Shown here piece after piece: positions 22,621 to 35,520 of a stretch of DNA of 64,000 bases (the first letter of the stretch is position 1; each line of letters begins with the position of its first letter). Position numbers and translations under genes: made by a program. This stretch comes from Euryodendron excelsum. Its lineage: Eukaryota; Streptophyta; Magnoliopsida; Ericales; Pentaphylacaceae. Location: assembly GCA_033060915.1 (NCBI GenBank), contig CM065387.1, forward strand, positions 29,553,501 through 29,617,500, in the 5' to 3' direction. The notes below the pieces were generated by a model that was not told the origin of the DNA, made no database searches, and saw only the letters and a list, made by a program, of their open reading frames with translations.

Positions 22621-24226
22621 CGCCAGAAGGATTTTTGGCCTGTCACCACTATAATAGGCGCCAGGTCTATCCCATCTCTATAAATACAAAGCCTCCTCCA
22701 GCATGAAAGAGGTCCGCAAACTCAGTCTAAAAACCCTAATTTTCAATACACAGAGCTCGTACACTCCCAAAACCCTAGCTTCCCTAGGTTTTCCAAACCC
22801 TAACCACCATACACAAACCCTAAGCTTTATATAGACTCATACACACCCCTACACAATACATTAGCCTCCAACCCTCCATTGAAGACTTGAATTGCTGCAA
22901 TTACGAAGATTTGAAGACCGAAGACGAGCCCTTGAAGATCAAGACTGAAGTGAAGCAAAGACCGAAGAAAAACAAGGCGCGCAAAATAAACAAGACACAA
23001 GGTAGGCTTTTGTTTTACGCTTCTGCACTTTCCCCCCTCTCTCTTCTCTCTCCTAACCTACTTGGGTTTTCTCTATTTTAATCCCCCATCTCTTTCCCCC
23101 CCCCCCTTTCTTTGTATGCTTGAAACAAGGGGACTCTCGGTCCATGTGTAGGATTAGACTATTGGAGGGTCACCGTGACGGGGGCTTTCCTTTAGGCTAA
23201 CCAAAGACCACGTGGGTTCGGCCCCCTTGATTATGTGGTGAAGCCTTAACCTTGTATGTTCACGACCCCAAACTTGCATTGTGCATATCATGATCCTGCA
23301 TCTTCCAAAAAAAATTTTTCAAACTCGTTTTCAAAGTTTGCATTAAACTTGTTTTTAAAATTGCATCAAAATCTCCTTTTTTCAAAACTTTTTTTCAAAA
23401 TCACAATCCTAGGGTGATTCTAGCCTTTCCATGGTTAGGGTTGCTTTAGGAAAGTGTTACATTTAAAAGTGACTTTCATGGTCCATATTTTCAAACCTTT
23501 GTTATTTTCAAAACCACTTTCAAATCTTCAATCTATTTTCAAACTTCCAATTTCAAATTTCTATTTTCAAATCCCTTTTCTCAAATCTCTTTTCAATTTC
23601 AATTTCAAATCTCTTTTAAATCAAATCAATTTCTTCTCAAATCTATTTCCAAATCTATTTTTCAATTCTCTTTTTTACACTTGCATATCATGCATCATGT
23701 TAGTTTCTTTTCAAACATTGTTTTTCAAAGTGTATAGGATTGAACATTAGTTAGTCGAAGACTCTCGTAGGTAAATCTAGGGTAGATTGACATGTAGGTA
23801 CCGAAAGGGCGAGGTAGGGTGATGGCTTAGTGTGTCTTCTCTACACGTAACCAACCTCCGAACCTAGAATCACTGATTTCAAAGACCAAAAACGGAGTTA
23901 TTTTTCAAAAAGTGCTAAATGGTTTCCATAGGTTGCCAAACAACCTGTTTTCTTAAAAAACCCTCTCTTGAGGAGATATTTTCAAAATCGTTTTCCAAAA
24001 ACCCTAAGTGACTTGGATTATGCTTAGTTTTTTAGGTGACCTAACTCACCTTAATCAAGTTAGGTGGCGACTCCAAGTCTTTTCTAAAAACCCTTTATTC
24101 AAATCTATTTTTCAATTCAAACTTAGTCGCACTCATTCTTCTAGGAGGGTGAGTTCTAACGAGAGAGTATAATGTTTTTCCTACTTGTGTGTGTATTCCT
24201 CGAGCGCGAAAAATCTGGGCGCGACA

Positions 24227-27200
24227 GTAGGGAAGACGCACTAAGCCATCACCCTACCCCATCCTTGCTGTACATACATGTCTATTTATCCTATATTCAC
24301 CTATGAGAGTCTTCAACTAACAAATGTCCAATCCTATCTGCTTTAGAAAAAGAATGTTTAAAAAGATATGATGCATGATATGCAAGTGCAAGAAAAGAGA
24401 TTTGATTTGGAAATAGATTCAAAAAGAAATTGATTTGATTTAAAAAAAGATATTTGAAAAGATAAACTTGAAATTGAAAAGTTTTAGAAATTGGAAATAG
24501 AAATTTAAAATTGGAAGTTTGAAATAGATCATGGAATTAGAAACTTGAAGAAGATTGTACAATTGGAGATTTGAAAGAAGTTGTGGAAATAAAAGCTTGA
24601 AAAAGGTTGTGACCGCATCCATGAGCATTACCTATGTATCCTTTTTTAGGAATCAGGTCAGTCGTAGTTCAGATAAGAGTTCGATAGAAAATTGAAGGTA
24701 TGATTGGAAGAAGAAATTGAATTGGAATTTGGATTTGATTTGAATTTAGAATAAAGGATTGAAATTTGGAATTTGGAATTGAAAAGATTGGACTTTGATT
24801 TGGAAAGATAGAAGTTGGAAGAAGGATTTGGACTTGCTTTGAAAATATTGAGATTTAGGAAACCTAGACTTAGGAATATAGGATTTAGGAAGGACAAAAG
24901 GTTTAGGAAATATTTGACTCGAATGTTGGACTGGAAAGATTAGGAAAGATTGGATTTAGGAAAGATTCGAATTAGAAAAGTCTCGATTTAGCAAAGTTTC
25001 AAAATAGAAAAGTGTCATTTTTGGAAAGTTTCGTTTTAGGAAAGTTTCAATTTAGGAAAGTGTTGGATTAAGAAAGTTTTGAAATAGGAAAGATTTCATT
25101 TTACAACAGTATTGGAATTGAAAGTTTTGAATTTAGAATGTTTTGAAATAGGGAAGTTTTAGATTTGGAAAGATTTTAGAAAAAATTAGAATTCGGAAAA
25201 TGTTTGAGTTTTAGAAATTCTTAAAGTTAGGAAAGGTTTGAGTTTAAAAAGGGTTTGAAAACTTAAATTTAGATTTGGAAAGTCAAATTTTGGAAATGGA
25301 TGGAATTAGGAAAGGTTGGGATTGGGAAGGATTTGGAAGTTTAAAGTTTAAGGAAAGATTTAGAAGTTTAAGTTTAAGAAACTTAAGGTTTAGGAAAGTA
25401 CTAGATTAGGAAGAAGTGAATTAGGAAAGATTTGGAGTTGGAAGGATTGAGATTCGTATTTCCTGAAACAAGGGATTGGATTTTGTTTCTAAAAGAGAGG
25501 GTTTGATTTTGTTTCCAAAAACGGAGGATTGGATCTAGTTTCTTAAATGGAATATTGGATTTGGTTTCCTAAAGGAGAGATTGGATTTGGTTTCCTAAAG
25601 GAAAGATTTGATTTAACATGGATTTGGAAGGAAAAGTTTTAGAAACCCTAGATTTTGAAAACTATAGTTTTGATGTAAAAAATAGATTTCGGAAACTAAT
25701 GATTTTGATGTAAAAAGGGAGATTTTGGAAACCTAGGTTTTAAGGCAAGATTGAAAATCATATTTTTGGGAAGGAAAATTAGGGTTTCCTAATTGTTGGC
25801 TCAAGAGCTTAACTTGGACTCTAAGAAAAGAGATTTTTGGAAAGTAGAATTTTTAGAAAGGGAGATTTTTGGAAAGAGATCCTAAAAAGGAGTTTTTAGA
25901 AAATGAATTTTGAAGAGAGAGTTTTTTGAAAGGAATTTTGGAAAGTAAAGTTAAGAGAGAGAGTCTTTTGGAAAGAGAGGTTTTGGAAGGAGTTTTTAGG
26001 AAGAAGATTTTAGGAAGGAGTTTTTAAGAAAGAGTGTTTGGAAAGAGTTTTGCGAAAGAAATTTGAGAGAATTTTTAGGAAGTATATTGGAGAAGAGATT
26101 TTTGGAAAGAGAGATTTTTGAAAAGAGAATTTAGAAAGTCTATAAAAATATCTCACTTTCCTAAAGTGATTCTAACCATAAGAAGGTTAGAACCACTTTA
26201 AGAAAGTGGTTTTGAAAGCAACAAAGATTTGAAAATATGGACCATATTGGTCGCTTTAAATGTAACACTTTCCTAAAGCAACCCTAGTCGTGGGAAAGCT
26301 AGAATCACCTCTGAATTGTGATTTTGAAAATAAGTTTTGAAAAATAAGATTTTGATGCAAGTTTGAAAACAATGTTAATTCAAGCTCTTGAAGACAAGTT
26401 TGAATACGAATTTTGGAAGAATGAAAGATCATGATATGCATAATCAAGTTGGGGTCGTGAACATACAAGGTTAAAGACTTCACCAAATAGGGGGCCAAAC
26501 CCACGTGGTCTCCGATTAGACTAAAATAAAGCCCCCGACACGGTCACCCTCCAATAGCCTAATCCTACTCATGCACCAGAAAATTCCTTATTTCAAGCAT
26601 GCAAGAAAGGGGGGAAGAAGATGGGGGATTAAAATAGAAGAAAACCTAAGTGGGTTAGGAGAGAGAAGAGAGGGGGAAGATGCGTAAACCTAAAGAGAAA
26701 GCCTACCTTGTGTCTTGTTTATTTTGCCTTGCTTTGCGTGCTTTGCTTCGGTCTTCACTTCAGTCTTCGTCTTGATCTTCGAGAACTTTAGTTTGTAGCA
26801 CTTCAAGTCTTCAATGGATGCTTTGGAGGCTAGTGTATGAGTGTATGTGAGTGTATATGAGTGTATAAGAGGCTAGGGTTTGTGTGTGGAGGCTAAGGGT
26901 TTAGAAAACCTAAAGAAGCTAGGGTTTAGGAAGGCTACGAGCTTTATATATCAAAGTATAGGGTTTTTAGACTGAGTTTGCAGACCCCTTTCACACTGGA
27001 GGAGGCTCTGTATTTATAGAGAGAAGAATGACCTAGTGCTTGTTACAGTGGCACCGGGCCAAAAAAACCTTCTGGTAGGAAAGCTTTAAGGTCGGCAAGC
27101 AACGTATCTTCAGAAGATTTGAGCACCTGCACTAGTGACTACCATGCAATTTTTAGCCTAACTTCACCAGGAGTGGCTCCAGAAGGTCCTGGAATGGCCC

Positions 27201-28482
27201 GGAAGGCCAGAAAGGGACAGAAACACTTAAAATAGTGTCTCGGAGGTAGTAGACTTGAAAATGGATGACCAGATTTGTCGAAAGGGTTGACCGAGCTATT
27301 AAGGGCAAAACGGTCAATCAAGTTAGAAAGCTGTCGAGACGGACTCAGAATTTCCCGGAAGAAGACTCAAGATTTAGAAACATTATTTAGAATGTTCCCA
27401 AAGGCTACCGGTTTGATACCCAGAGCCGGTGTGGTCGGAAAAAGCGATCGGCCCACTAGGGGCAAAACGGTCATTTTACATCGAGTTTGCCGAAATTGGC
27501 TCCGAATAATCCGAAAAGATAAAGGAAGGTTGAGAATACTATAAAAAGAATTCTCGAGAGATTACTGGTTTGATACCCAGAGCCGGTGTGGTTCCCGGGA
27601 CGTTTAGATGCCTAGGGGCAAAATGGTCATCTTGACCGGAAAGTCTCAAAATTGGCCCGAAATAGACTCTAAGGCACCTAATCATGCCGGATTGCCTTTA
27701 AGACAATCTTGGAAGGGTGGACTTATCGTTTTGAGGACTTAGGTACTTTCTCGAGAAACGTATTGAAAATGACCCTAGGGGCAGTTTGGTCATTTTTCAC
27801 CGAAGTGGGCTAGCGGGCACCGGTGTTGACCTGGGTTTTGAGTGTTTCCGCCACTCTGACGGTGGTCCCGTAATACAAGGGTTTGTTGGCAATTCCCTAT
27901 ATCGACCTGTTTACGAGTACTTCCGCTACTTAACGGTTGTGATGTTTACGAGTACTTCCACTACTTTGACGGTTCGCGATCATTCTCGAGACTGTCTGAT
28001 ATCAGGAAACTGCTAAAGGGACTTAGTGCCTGAGGAATCAACTTTCTCAAAAGGTGTGTCGAAACGGACATTTCTGCATTGGCAGGCTAGCAGGCACTAA
28101 AGGTGGACCGTTCTACCATCTCGGGGACTTGGGGTCTCGTCCCGGTCGACGAGTTTGAAGGGACTTACCGTTTCGAAGAGTTCACTCGGAAACGTGCCAT
28201 ACAAGATAGACTTACCGTCTAGAGGAATCAACTTTCTCAAGAGAGGGATTGAAATTGGACTGGAAAAGGGGACTTACCGTCTTTGGGAAGACCCGCCTGA
28301 TTTGGAATTAGACCGAACAATGCCCCTAAGGGAATTTTGGTCATTTTACCTCTATTCGGGCCTGGTGGACCCGCAAAGCGATGAATTGACTGGATCAGAA
28401 TTCTAGAATATGTCCATATTGACTTAAACTCAAGTCTGGACGGACTGTAGATTGCCCAGCGGTCAAAAATGGGGTGCTTACA
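24227..28482 (-). mobile_element. Giant-LTR family copy 5 (LTR, 3' end missing)
   Basis: On the minus strand it starts TGTAAGCACCCC at 28482 and is collinear with copy 4 until its terminal ~380 bases, which are missing at 24227. TATA lies at 27011-27018 and an expanded A/G-rich tract fills 24350-26100, about 1 kb longer than in copy 4. To the right of 28482 is a gag fragment of another element rather than a polypurine tract, so 28482 is the outer edge of an insertion into that older element. Confidence 0.88.
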
Positions 28483-28483
28483 A

Positions 28484-28798
28484 CAATGTCAACCAACTAA
28501 CCAATAAGGTGAGGGGGGTTATCAATAGGGTGGATAGGACAGAGCAAAAGCTTGATCAACACACTAGTATATTGCACGACATTAAAAAAAATATGGCTAT
28601 CATGTCATAAGCTTTGCCTTAATAGGTACCTGGGAGATTTCAGGCACAATCCCAACCAAACCCAAATATGCCTATTAACTTAGTCAAAACCCATCATGAA
28701 TAGTTCAATGCTATCACCACCCTTAGGAGTAAAATTGTCATTGATAAAACAATTTTGCCCAAGATGCACTCCCTAGGGTTAGTGATAAGGGGAAGGGA

Positions 28799-28836
<38 letters not shown>

Positions 28837-29034
28837 AGATATGAAAGATCGAGTGAGAGTCGAGCCGGCCTTAAAGCATTTGAGTGAATCCCAAGATCAG
28901 GGCGATGATGCTATGAAGCATGCACCATTTCCTCATAGATTACTTAAACGTAAGAATGAGTTTTTAAATTCCGAAATCTATGGGATGTTTAAACAGGTGA
29001 AAGTAAATATCCCTCTCTTGGATGCAATCAAGTA
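28484..29034 (+). pseudogene. Tat/Athila-like gag to protease-linker fragment
   Basis: Translation gives INRVDRTEQKLDQHTSILHDIKKNM, a Pro/Gln-rich stretch, FNAITTLRSKIVIDK, and after a (GA)n run PFPHRLLKRKNEFLNSEIYGMFKQVKVNIPLLDAIK. The ordered blocks 'AITTLRSG', 'PFP.RL' and 'F...F..L.INIPL.DA' are characteristic of the gag C-terminus of plant Tat/Athila gypsy elements. Stops are present near 28607-28622 and at 29033. Zinc knuckle, protease and pol are absent: sequence switches to an LTR-like block at about 29035. Confidence 0.75.
28802..28832 (+). repeat. (GA)n microsatellite in gag fragment
   Basis: About 15 GA units inside the gag remnant. Confidence 0.95.
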
Positions 29035-30200
29035 GGATCTTTCCTATGCCTTAATTACTTCCTTGTTAGACCTAGAGTAGGATTAATTATGTAATTTTAG
29101 TTTAATTCATATCTAACTTAGTTTGTTTATGTAAATAAGAATCATAGCTTAAAAAGGACAAAATCAGACCAAAAGTAGAACAACTGTTCGAACGGCAAAC
29201 AGAAGTGTTCAAATGGTACGGAGACCGTTCAAACAATACGTCAAACAGTGTTTTGAGTCAGAAACTACTAAGGCTTGTTTTCCTCATAAGAATCAAGTCT
29301 GAAGAGCATTTAAAGATTCGACAGCCTGTTCACATTGTCAGAAGAGCGTCAAATAACCGTTTGAATGGTTGTAAGGGTGTTCAAACGTTGGTGTAACCTG
29401 GATTTTTCAAAGTCTATAAAAGCTTAAATTATCTTCTAGTTTTGGGTTAGCAAGTTTATTTACATTTTTTTAAGTCTATGTAGCAGCTTTAGAATAGTTT
29501 CTAGTCTTTTTACATAGTTTTCCATAGTTTTCTTTAATTCCTGTAATTAGAATTCAGACTTTCAATAATATTTCAATACATATTTGCGTATCTATCATGT
29601 CTACAATTAGCTAAATCCCATCTTGGGATCAATTATGAAGATCGATTGAAGATCGCGGATGAACAATGAAGGTAAATTAGTTTTCAATGTTAAATATATT
29701 TCTTCTTAATTCTTTGGGATCAAAACCCTAGATATTTATGAAAATCTAAATGTTTGATTATACTTGGTAATATTTATGTACAAACCCTAGTTTCGTATAC
29801 TTATTGCACAAGTCGATGATATGCATCTTTGATTCTAAACCTGATTTATTTTAGATTTTATTAGTAAAGAATAAATGTTTTTATTACTAAATCTTTCGAA
29901 TCAAATACTCACAACACAGTCAATGATTTGAGTTATCAAAAGCCTCCATTCAAATTTCGGGTGAAGCAATTGTTGGAACAATTGATCTCTAGACTTTTCT
30001 TTATTCAGTAAACAATTTTCATAGTTTAGTTTAGAATAAACAAACCACCTTTAGAGTAAAGATTTTTGGTTTCTTTTTCAAAGTAATTCTATAGTTTTGT
30101 GCTTTTTGAGAGGAGTGAAACACCTTCTTCATCATATTACCAAATTTCCCTAAGGACTCGACCCTGGACTTCATCGGGTTATACTGCTTTGTCATCCTAT
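29035..30200 (+). mobile_element. Second LTR family, copy 2
   Basis: Matches 15205-16110 from 'ccttaattac' to 'gtttagaataa' and continues 170 bases further with 'ttccctaaggactcgaccctggacttc', a phrase typical of the R-U5 end of Athila-like and some copia LTRs. TATAAAAG at 29415-29422. The right edge is unclear. Confidence 0.6.
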
Positions 30201-31834
30201 GCTTGGATCATCTAAGGATCTTTTCAAAGAAGCCATTGGTGCAAGTCAATGCAATCGTTGTAAGAATGGCATAAGGATACCAAAGATGTGTGATCTTTAG
30301 GGCTAGGTAATGGGAGTCCGACCAATATTTTGTCATCAAACTCCAGCTTGAAGTGATCTTTGTAGCGAGGGTGCAAAATTTGGGTGTCAACATTTATAAG
30401 CTCGAAAATTCCGATATGTGGTTGTATATAAACCCAAAAAAAAAGAAAAAAAAAAGTCTAACAAAAATAGGCTTTTCTTTTGATACTTTGTGTTTATTGT
30501 TATTTTCAACAATTCACAATAATTAATGTGGAGAAGCTAATAGGTGAACTTCATAAAAACCTTCTAAATACATGTGTAAAATTAAATTAGTATTATTTTT
30601 ATTTTTTATTTTTGTAAAACTTTGTAGATATCTCTAACTATGTTCTCTAAAACAGCTAGCAAAATATACATGAAATCTATATTCTCTATTTATGCTAGCT
30701 ACTTTGTAATACATCCTCCAACAATACTTTCTATTTTAGCTAACCACTTTCTAAACTATTTTCTTTTAGCTCCATTTCGTGCTTTTGAGTGTTCATAGTA
30801 CACTCCAAGAAAAGAGAGCAAAAAAGGGAGATAGAAAGAGAGATTAAGAACATGTATTTTCTAATTTACATTTGGATAGCCATTTAGTGAACAGTTTAAG
30901 GGCATGGAAGGTAATATTTTATATATTTAAAAGTTCCTAGTTTCCTTCCTCGACACATATGTACTCTTAAAATTTTGAAGGGATAAATTATCTAATGAAG
31001 ATTTTTAAAAGCAGAAATATAACCTAATTGGTTAATTTGAATAACGTAGTAATAGACCATATTGGACGATAAGGAAATAATAACTATCTTTAAGGGATTT
31101 CTTGATGCTTCCTTGTGAAATTGATCATGTTGTGGTTCCTTTTGCTTAGGTTGTGACCTTAGAATTGAATTTTGAGACCTTGAATCATATAGTTGAGTTA
31201 CCGTTGGGGTTTTTAAACATAATCAAATCACAGAACCAATGTTTAGAACCTAAGCAACAAATCTAGAATGGAGAATATAAATCAATCACATATGCAAGCA
31301 GCACAAAGATTTACATATTCCACCCTCAAAGTAAGGGCTACGTTCGACGAGTCAGTACAGCTTCACTACGATCAAGAATAAGAGAGATATAAGAGTCTAT
31401 GGAGAATGTTTAGACTTCTTCTAGGATGACACAACACAACCCGAGTCCCTATTGCATTTTCACAATTCTCTTTGTGCTCTATACAACTCATACATTGACC
31501 TAGAATAACATCCCATCTATGATATAGTAAAATACACCTCTAACACGCTTTCCAACCTAAACAATATTCGCACAATTTGCTGCTGTGACAATAAGAGAAC
31601 TCCTTATTTTGACATCTCACTACTATGGCCTATGAAAGTCCAAATACAAGTAATGATGCATATAAGAATTTCTCTAACATAGACCTAGAAAACTTGCGCT
31701 TACGAGATTTGGAAAAAAGTAGCAAAGTCAAGTAAAAGCCAACGAAGCCCACTGGAAAACATCTTAAATAAATGCCTATAAGATTAGTCTCCACATTCGC
31801 ATCAATTTCCCATTTGGAGAGTGATCTCAGAGAT
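30201..31834. other. AT-rich sequence, no recognised gene
   Basis: No coding motif on either strand. 31310-31400 carries 'ccaccctcaaagtaagggctacgtt...cttcactacgatcaagaataagagag', which resembles a word found in plant LTRs, so it may be part of the copia element's 5' LTR or leader. Confidence 0.35.
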
Positions 31835-32451
31835 GAACAGTCTGTACTCCTCACATCTTTATGCCATCATAGAATGTCAAAGAAATTCACCTCGTCAATC
31901 CTCAACAACTGAGACCAATTGGAATTTTATTCTTCATTCAAATCAAGTCATTTATGCATGCTTCAACTGCTCAACCTTCACAAATTGCTATGCCAAAAAG
32001 TGGAGTTTAATGTTAAGATTTATAAACAACACAACCACACAACAATCCAGTGTCGTCAAGGCTTCAATCAACCTTCATTCCTAATAATGTTCCACAATCA
32101 TTTGCTATAATGTTACTTACCAAACCATCAAAGGAGGTCTGGTATCCAGATACAAGTGCACCAAATCTTTTGGCTGCTACCTCAAGCTCAGATAATTTGT
32201 TACAAACCTAGTCTTATCTTTGTCTAGGAAAAATTTGGGTTGGCATTGGTGCATTATTGCCCATTTCTAAAATAGGGAATTCATGTCTTCGTACTCTTAG
32301 CATTCCTTTAATTTGAAAAAGTTCTTGTTTTTCCCTCCATCAGAAGAAACCTTTTATCTGTCTTACAATTTTTTTCAAGATGACAACTATTCATTTGAAT
32401 TTCATTCCTCTAATTTTTCTATGAAGGACATGAGGACGAAGAAAGAGCTAC
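31835..32451 (+). pseudogene. Copia gag-protease fragment
   Basis: With several frame changes, the plus strand reads as a plant copia gag tail and protease. A degenerate zinc-knuckle region (HTTIQCRQGFNQPS near 32035) is followed by a stretch equivalent to the protease active-site block (EVWYPDTSAPNHL near 32135, where the usual D-S-G-A is altered). Then come WVGIGALLPI near 32230, LLSV near 32355 and FSMKDMRTKKELL ending at 32451, where the frame is cut by a CACTA-like terminus. The missing GAG-preintegrase and integrase should follow here. It pairs with the RT at 44975 and RNase H at 48251. Confidence 0.7.
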
Positions 32452-32979
32452 TAGCACTCTAAAAATGAGAGTATTTGCAATGGCCTCTAGCTATTGCAAA
32501 AATGGATCTACTATCCAAAAAGCCTTTTAGCAATGGCCAATTGCGCAAGCAAAAGTTGTGTCTCAAATGTCATAGTTGTAAATAATTTTTACTACCAGTT
32601 ATGCGATTGCTTAACACTTTTTGCGACGGCCAAGTAACCGTCGCAAAAGCTAAATGTCAAGATAATTTTTTGGGGTGGAAAATTCTGTAGCTAATAGTTT
32701 GAAAATAGCGATAGTAGGTGAAGTATTTGTGACAGTAAACATCGTTGCTAAAAGTAGTAACTATGACAACTCCATAGTTGTCTCAAATTCTTGTGCATTT
32801 GGGTAAAGTTTTTCAATGGCACAAATGACCACAAGGCCATGACAAATTATTATTTTAAATTTTCACTATTTTTATATTTATAATTCCCCGCAATTCTTGT
32901 ATATATATAATTGCATCAATGAATAAAAAATTTCCATTCACCACAAAATATTCGCGATCATCAACACATCCAAAATACA

Positions 32980-33004
32980 AATATATATATATATATATAT
33001 ATAT
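32980..33004 (+). repeat. (AT)n microsatellite
   Basis: Twelve AT units. Confidence 0.95.
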
Positions 33005-33162
33005 CAAATGACTAACATTAATACATCCAAAATACCAATAACAAAAAAAAAAATGACACTCCTGATCATCACCAATGACCTACTTCTTTTCAACAACTTG
33101 AAAAAACAAAAATAAAACAAATCTCATTATGGTAGATCATACAGTTAATATACTTACATATA

Positions 33163-33166
<4 letters not shown>

Positions 33167-33194
<28 letters not shown>
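33167..33194 (+). repeat. (TG)n microsatellite
   Basis: Fourteen TG units. Confidence 0.95.
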
Positions 33195-33748
33195 ATTAAG
33201 GAAAAGAAACATACAAAATAAAGTTATATTTACATCAGTAGATTTTCCTGCAATGTGTTAGCCAACTGATTCTCCTATAGTTCTAATGTCTTGGCGTGGT
33301 CTTTCTAAAAGAGTATTAGAATTTCTCGCACTTTCAACAAAACTTAGTGAAAATTTGGACCCAATGCTTCTCCATCCACTTCTGATAATGGGCCCATACT
33401 AACAAAACCCCTCTACTAACTCGAGTTTTGGAAGCCCAAAACTAAGCAAACTTACTTATACACCATCCTACAATCTTATAAAATGCATTAATATACATAT
33501 CCAAATAAATGTATCTATTAATAAAATATACTTTTTTCTCTAACTCCCAAAACAAAATTCTAGGGATAGTGCTCTCAGTCCTTACACGTCATCCGTGCCT
33601 AGACTGTGCTACGTACGAAGTTTGGGATGGTTCCAAGCCCGTCTAGAGTTTAAGCTGTAAAATCCCAAAACTTAAGCAATTTAAACTTAAAGTGTCCTAA
33701 ATTGGGGAGAAAAAAATCCTCTTAACTCCCAAACCACAGGAGTCTGGG

Positions 33749-33916
33749 TGTCACACTCACTTCTAATCAGGTGTCATTAACACTATCTTAGAGCGAATGT
33801 GATCGTACAGGTTCTCAACCTGTAAACGAAATCTCAACATAGTCCCAAAGATAGAAATCATATATGAATAAACAACATCATTATTTATATAACCTCAACT
33901 CATAATCCACCATACA
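33749..33916 (-). mobile_element. 3' end of a chromovirus-type LTR (left of nested gypsy)
   Basis: The complement matches the LTRs of the gypsy element at 55367-63151: 'ggattatgag...ttatataaataatgatgttgttta', 'tttctatctttggga', 'cgatcacattcgctctaaga' and 'gacacctgattagaag', ending GTGTGACA. Its continuation is at 39683-40004, on the far side of the element at 33917-39682. Confidence 0.75.
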
Positions 33917-34552
33917 TGATGCGAATCTCAACCAACACACGTTGAAACCCAACAATAATATCTGAATACTTACCGGGAAAGCTAAAAATCATATTTTGAA
34001 AGAAAACCCCGACCCAACACTTATAACGAAATGCAAACCGAAGGTATAGAGTAACAAACACCAACCCAATGATTATATGGAATCACTAACCAAAAGTATA
34101 AAATTTAAACGTCACAAGGCAAAATCCTTGATAAGTTCACAAATTCTCTAAAGAACCAATAAAAGAAACAACACTCGTGTTTTTTTTTTATCTCCATTCA
34201 ATGCTTTTTTCATTGCAAAGAGTGTATGGTATTTATAGAACATGGTTGAGAAAAAAAGACTACAAATCAACCCCTAATTGATGGGCAATCAGCCAATCAA
34301 TTAGCCAAGTCAAAAGACTACTCAAAAGACTACAAATCAGTCCATAATTAATGGGTAATCAACCAATCAATTAACCAAGTTAAAAGACTACTTAAAAAGA
34401 CTATAAATCAGCCCCTAATTAATGGGCAATCAGCTAATCAATTAGCCAAGTTATAAGACTACTAATCAGCCCCGTTAATAGCTTGAATTAAATTTATTAT
34501 GCCTTCATCTTCCTTTGGGCAAAGATTGGAATACCCCATTTTAGAATCAACC
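33917..34552 (-). repeat. 3' LTR of nested gypsy element (start deleted)
   Basis: Collinear with 38915-39560, including the 'ctcaaccaacacacgttga' end and three imperfect copies of a 'gactacaaatcagcccctaattgatgggcaatcagccaatcaatta'-type unit. The first ~120 bases of the LTR are absent. Confidence 0.88.
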
Positions 34553-35140
34553 CCAAAAATAGCTAAGGAACTTAACATCACGATCAGATACAATACTCCT
34601 TGGAACACCATGGAGTCGTACTATCTCTTGAAAGAACAAATCAGCGATGTCGGTTGCATCATCGATTTTATGACAAGAGATGAAATGTTCCATCTTAGAA
34701 AATCTATCAACAACCATAGAAATTGAATCTCTTCCTGTACTTGACCTAGGCAAGCCTAAAACAAATCCATGTGGTAAGACTCTAGATTTGGCCTGCCTAC
34801 ATGTAACGCATCTAGTACAAATTCTCTCCACATTACGTTTCATCTTTAGCCCAAAAAAAAATGTTCATGCAACACGTCTAAAGTCTTCCTTACACCAAAA
34901 TGACCCATCAAACCACCTCTATGTGCCTCACGCAGAAGCAACTCTTGCATAGAACTATTAGGCACACAAAATCTATTCTCTCTAGACAAATACCCAGCTA
35001 GTCTACAGAACTTACCAAACGCTGCCTTTTCACATGCTCCATACACACTAGCAAAGTCATCATCGTTAGCATACAATTCCTTACCATATTCAAATCCCAA
35101 TAACTTTGTATTTAAAGTAGAGACAAGGGTATATCTTTTT
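34552..35140 (-). pseudogene. Gypsy integrase (zinc-binding and partial catalytic domain)
   Basis: The minus strand gives [28 protein letters not shown] followed by [14 protein letters not shown], an H-H-C-C zinc-binding domain. The catalytic core follows, with the first Asp region [14 protein letters not shown] and the second VSDRDVKF. It ends at SYFW; the third catalytic Glu and the C-terminal domain are deleted at the junction with the LTR. A frameshift lies at 34846. It would integrate element cDNA, but this copy cannot be functional. Confidence 0.85.
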
Positions 35141-35247
35141 AATTATGCATTAGCCAAAATATTTTTCTTACATTGTTTGTATTTGATTACGTAAGGGAAG
35201 GTCTCAATGAATTCTATCCACTTGGCATGCCTTTTATTCAACTTACC

Positions 35248-35520
35248 TTATCCTTTCAAGTGCTTCAACGACTCATGGTTAGTATATATGACAAATTCTT
35301 TTAGCAAAAGATAATATTGCCAAATCTCTAATGCTCTCACCAATATATAAAGCACTGTGTCATATGTCGGGTAGTTCAAAGGTGCCCCATTTAGCTTTTC
35401 ACTAAAATAGCTTATTAGTCGTTTATTCTGCATCAAAACAGCTCCAATACCTATTCTTGAGACATCACACTCAATCTCAAAAGTTTTAAAAAAAATCACA
35501 TAATGCTAATAAAGGAATAC
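35248..35520 (-). pseudogene. Gypsy RNase H domain
   Basis: The frame gives [18 protein letters not shown] (first catalytic Asp in E-C-D), [22 protein letters not shown] and [15 protein letters not shown]. These are the standard blocks of the gypsy RNase H, with the TD.xxL block changed to TNHESL. It follows the RT remnant on the minus strand and precedes the integrase. Confidence 0.82.

Larger units (their letters stand above)
20719..24226 (+). mobile_element. Giant-LTR family copy 4 (complete 3' LTR, 3508 bp)
   Basis: Starts TGTAAGCACC after a polypurine tract and ends GGGCGCGACA. The start matches those at 40005 (plus strand) and 28482 (minus strand). Order of parts: 94-bp tandem array (20915-21425), modules with repeated 'cggtaagtcc'-like words, CCACTA/TAGTGG palindromes (22552-22620), TATA at 22679, leader to about 23000, a G-poor tract (23280-23660) and a terminal block with 'gttaggtggcgactcc' near 24060. 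Flanking 5-mers (gcagc / gtagg) do not match, as expected if the upstream LTR lies elsewhere. Confidence 0.9.

Noticed and set aside
30208..30393. 61-codon minus-strand frame as part of a gag or host gene
   Set aside because: No motif could be matched and the neighbouring sequence is LTR-like.
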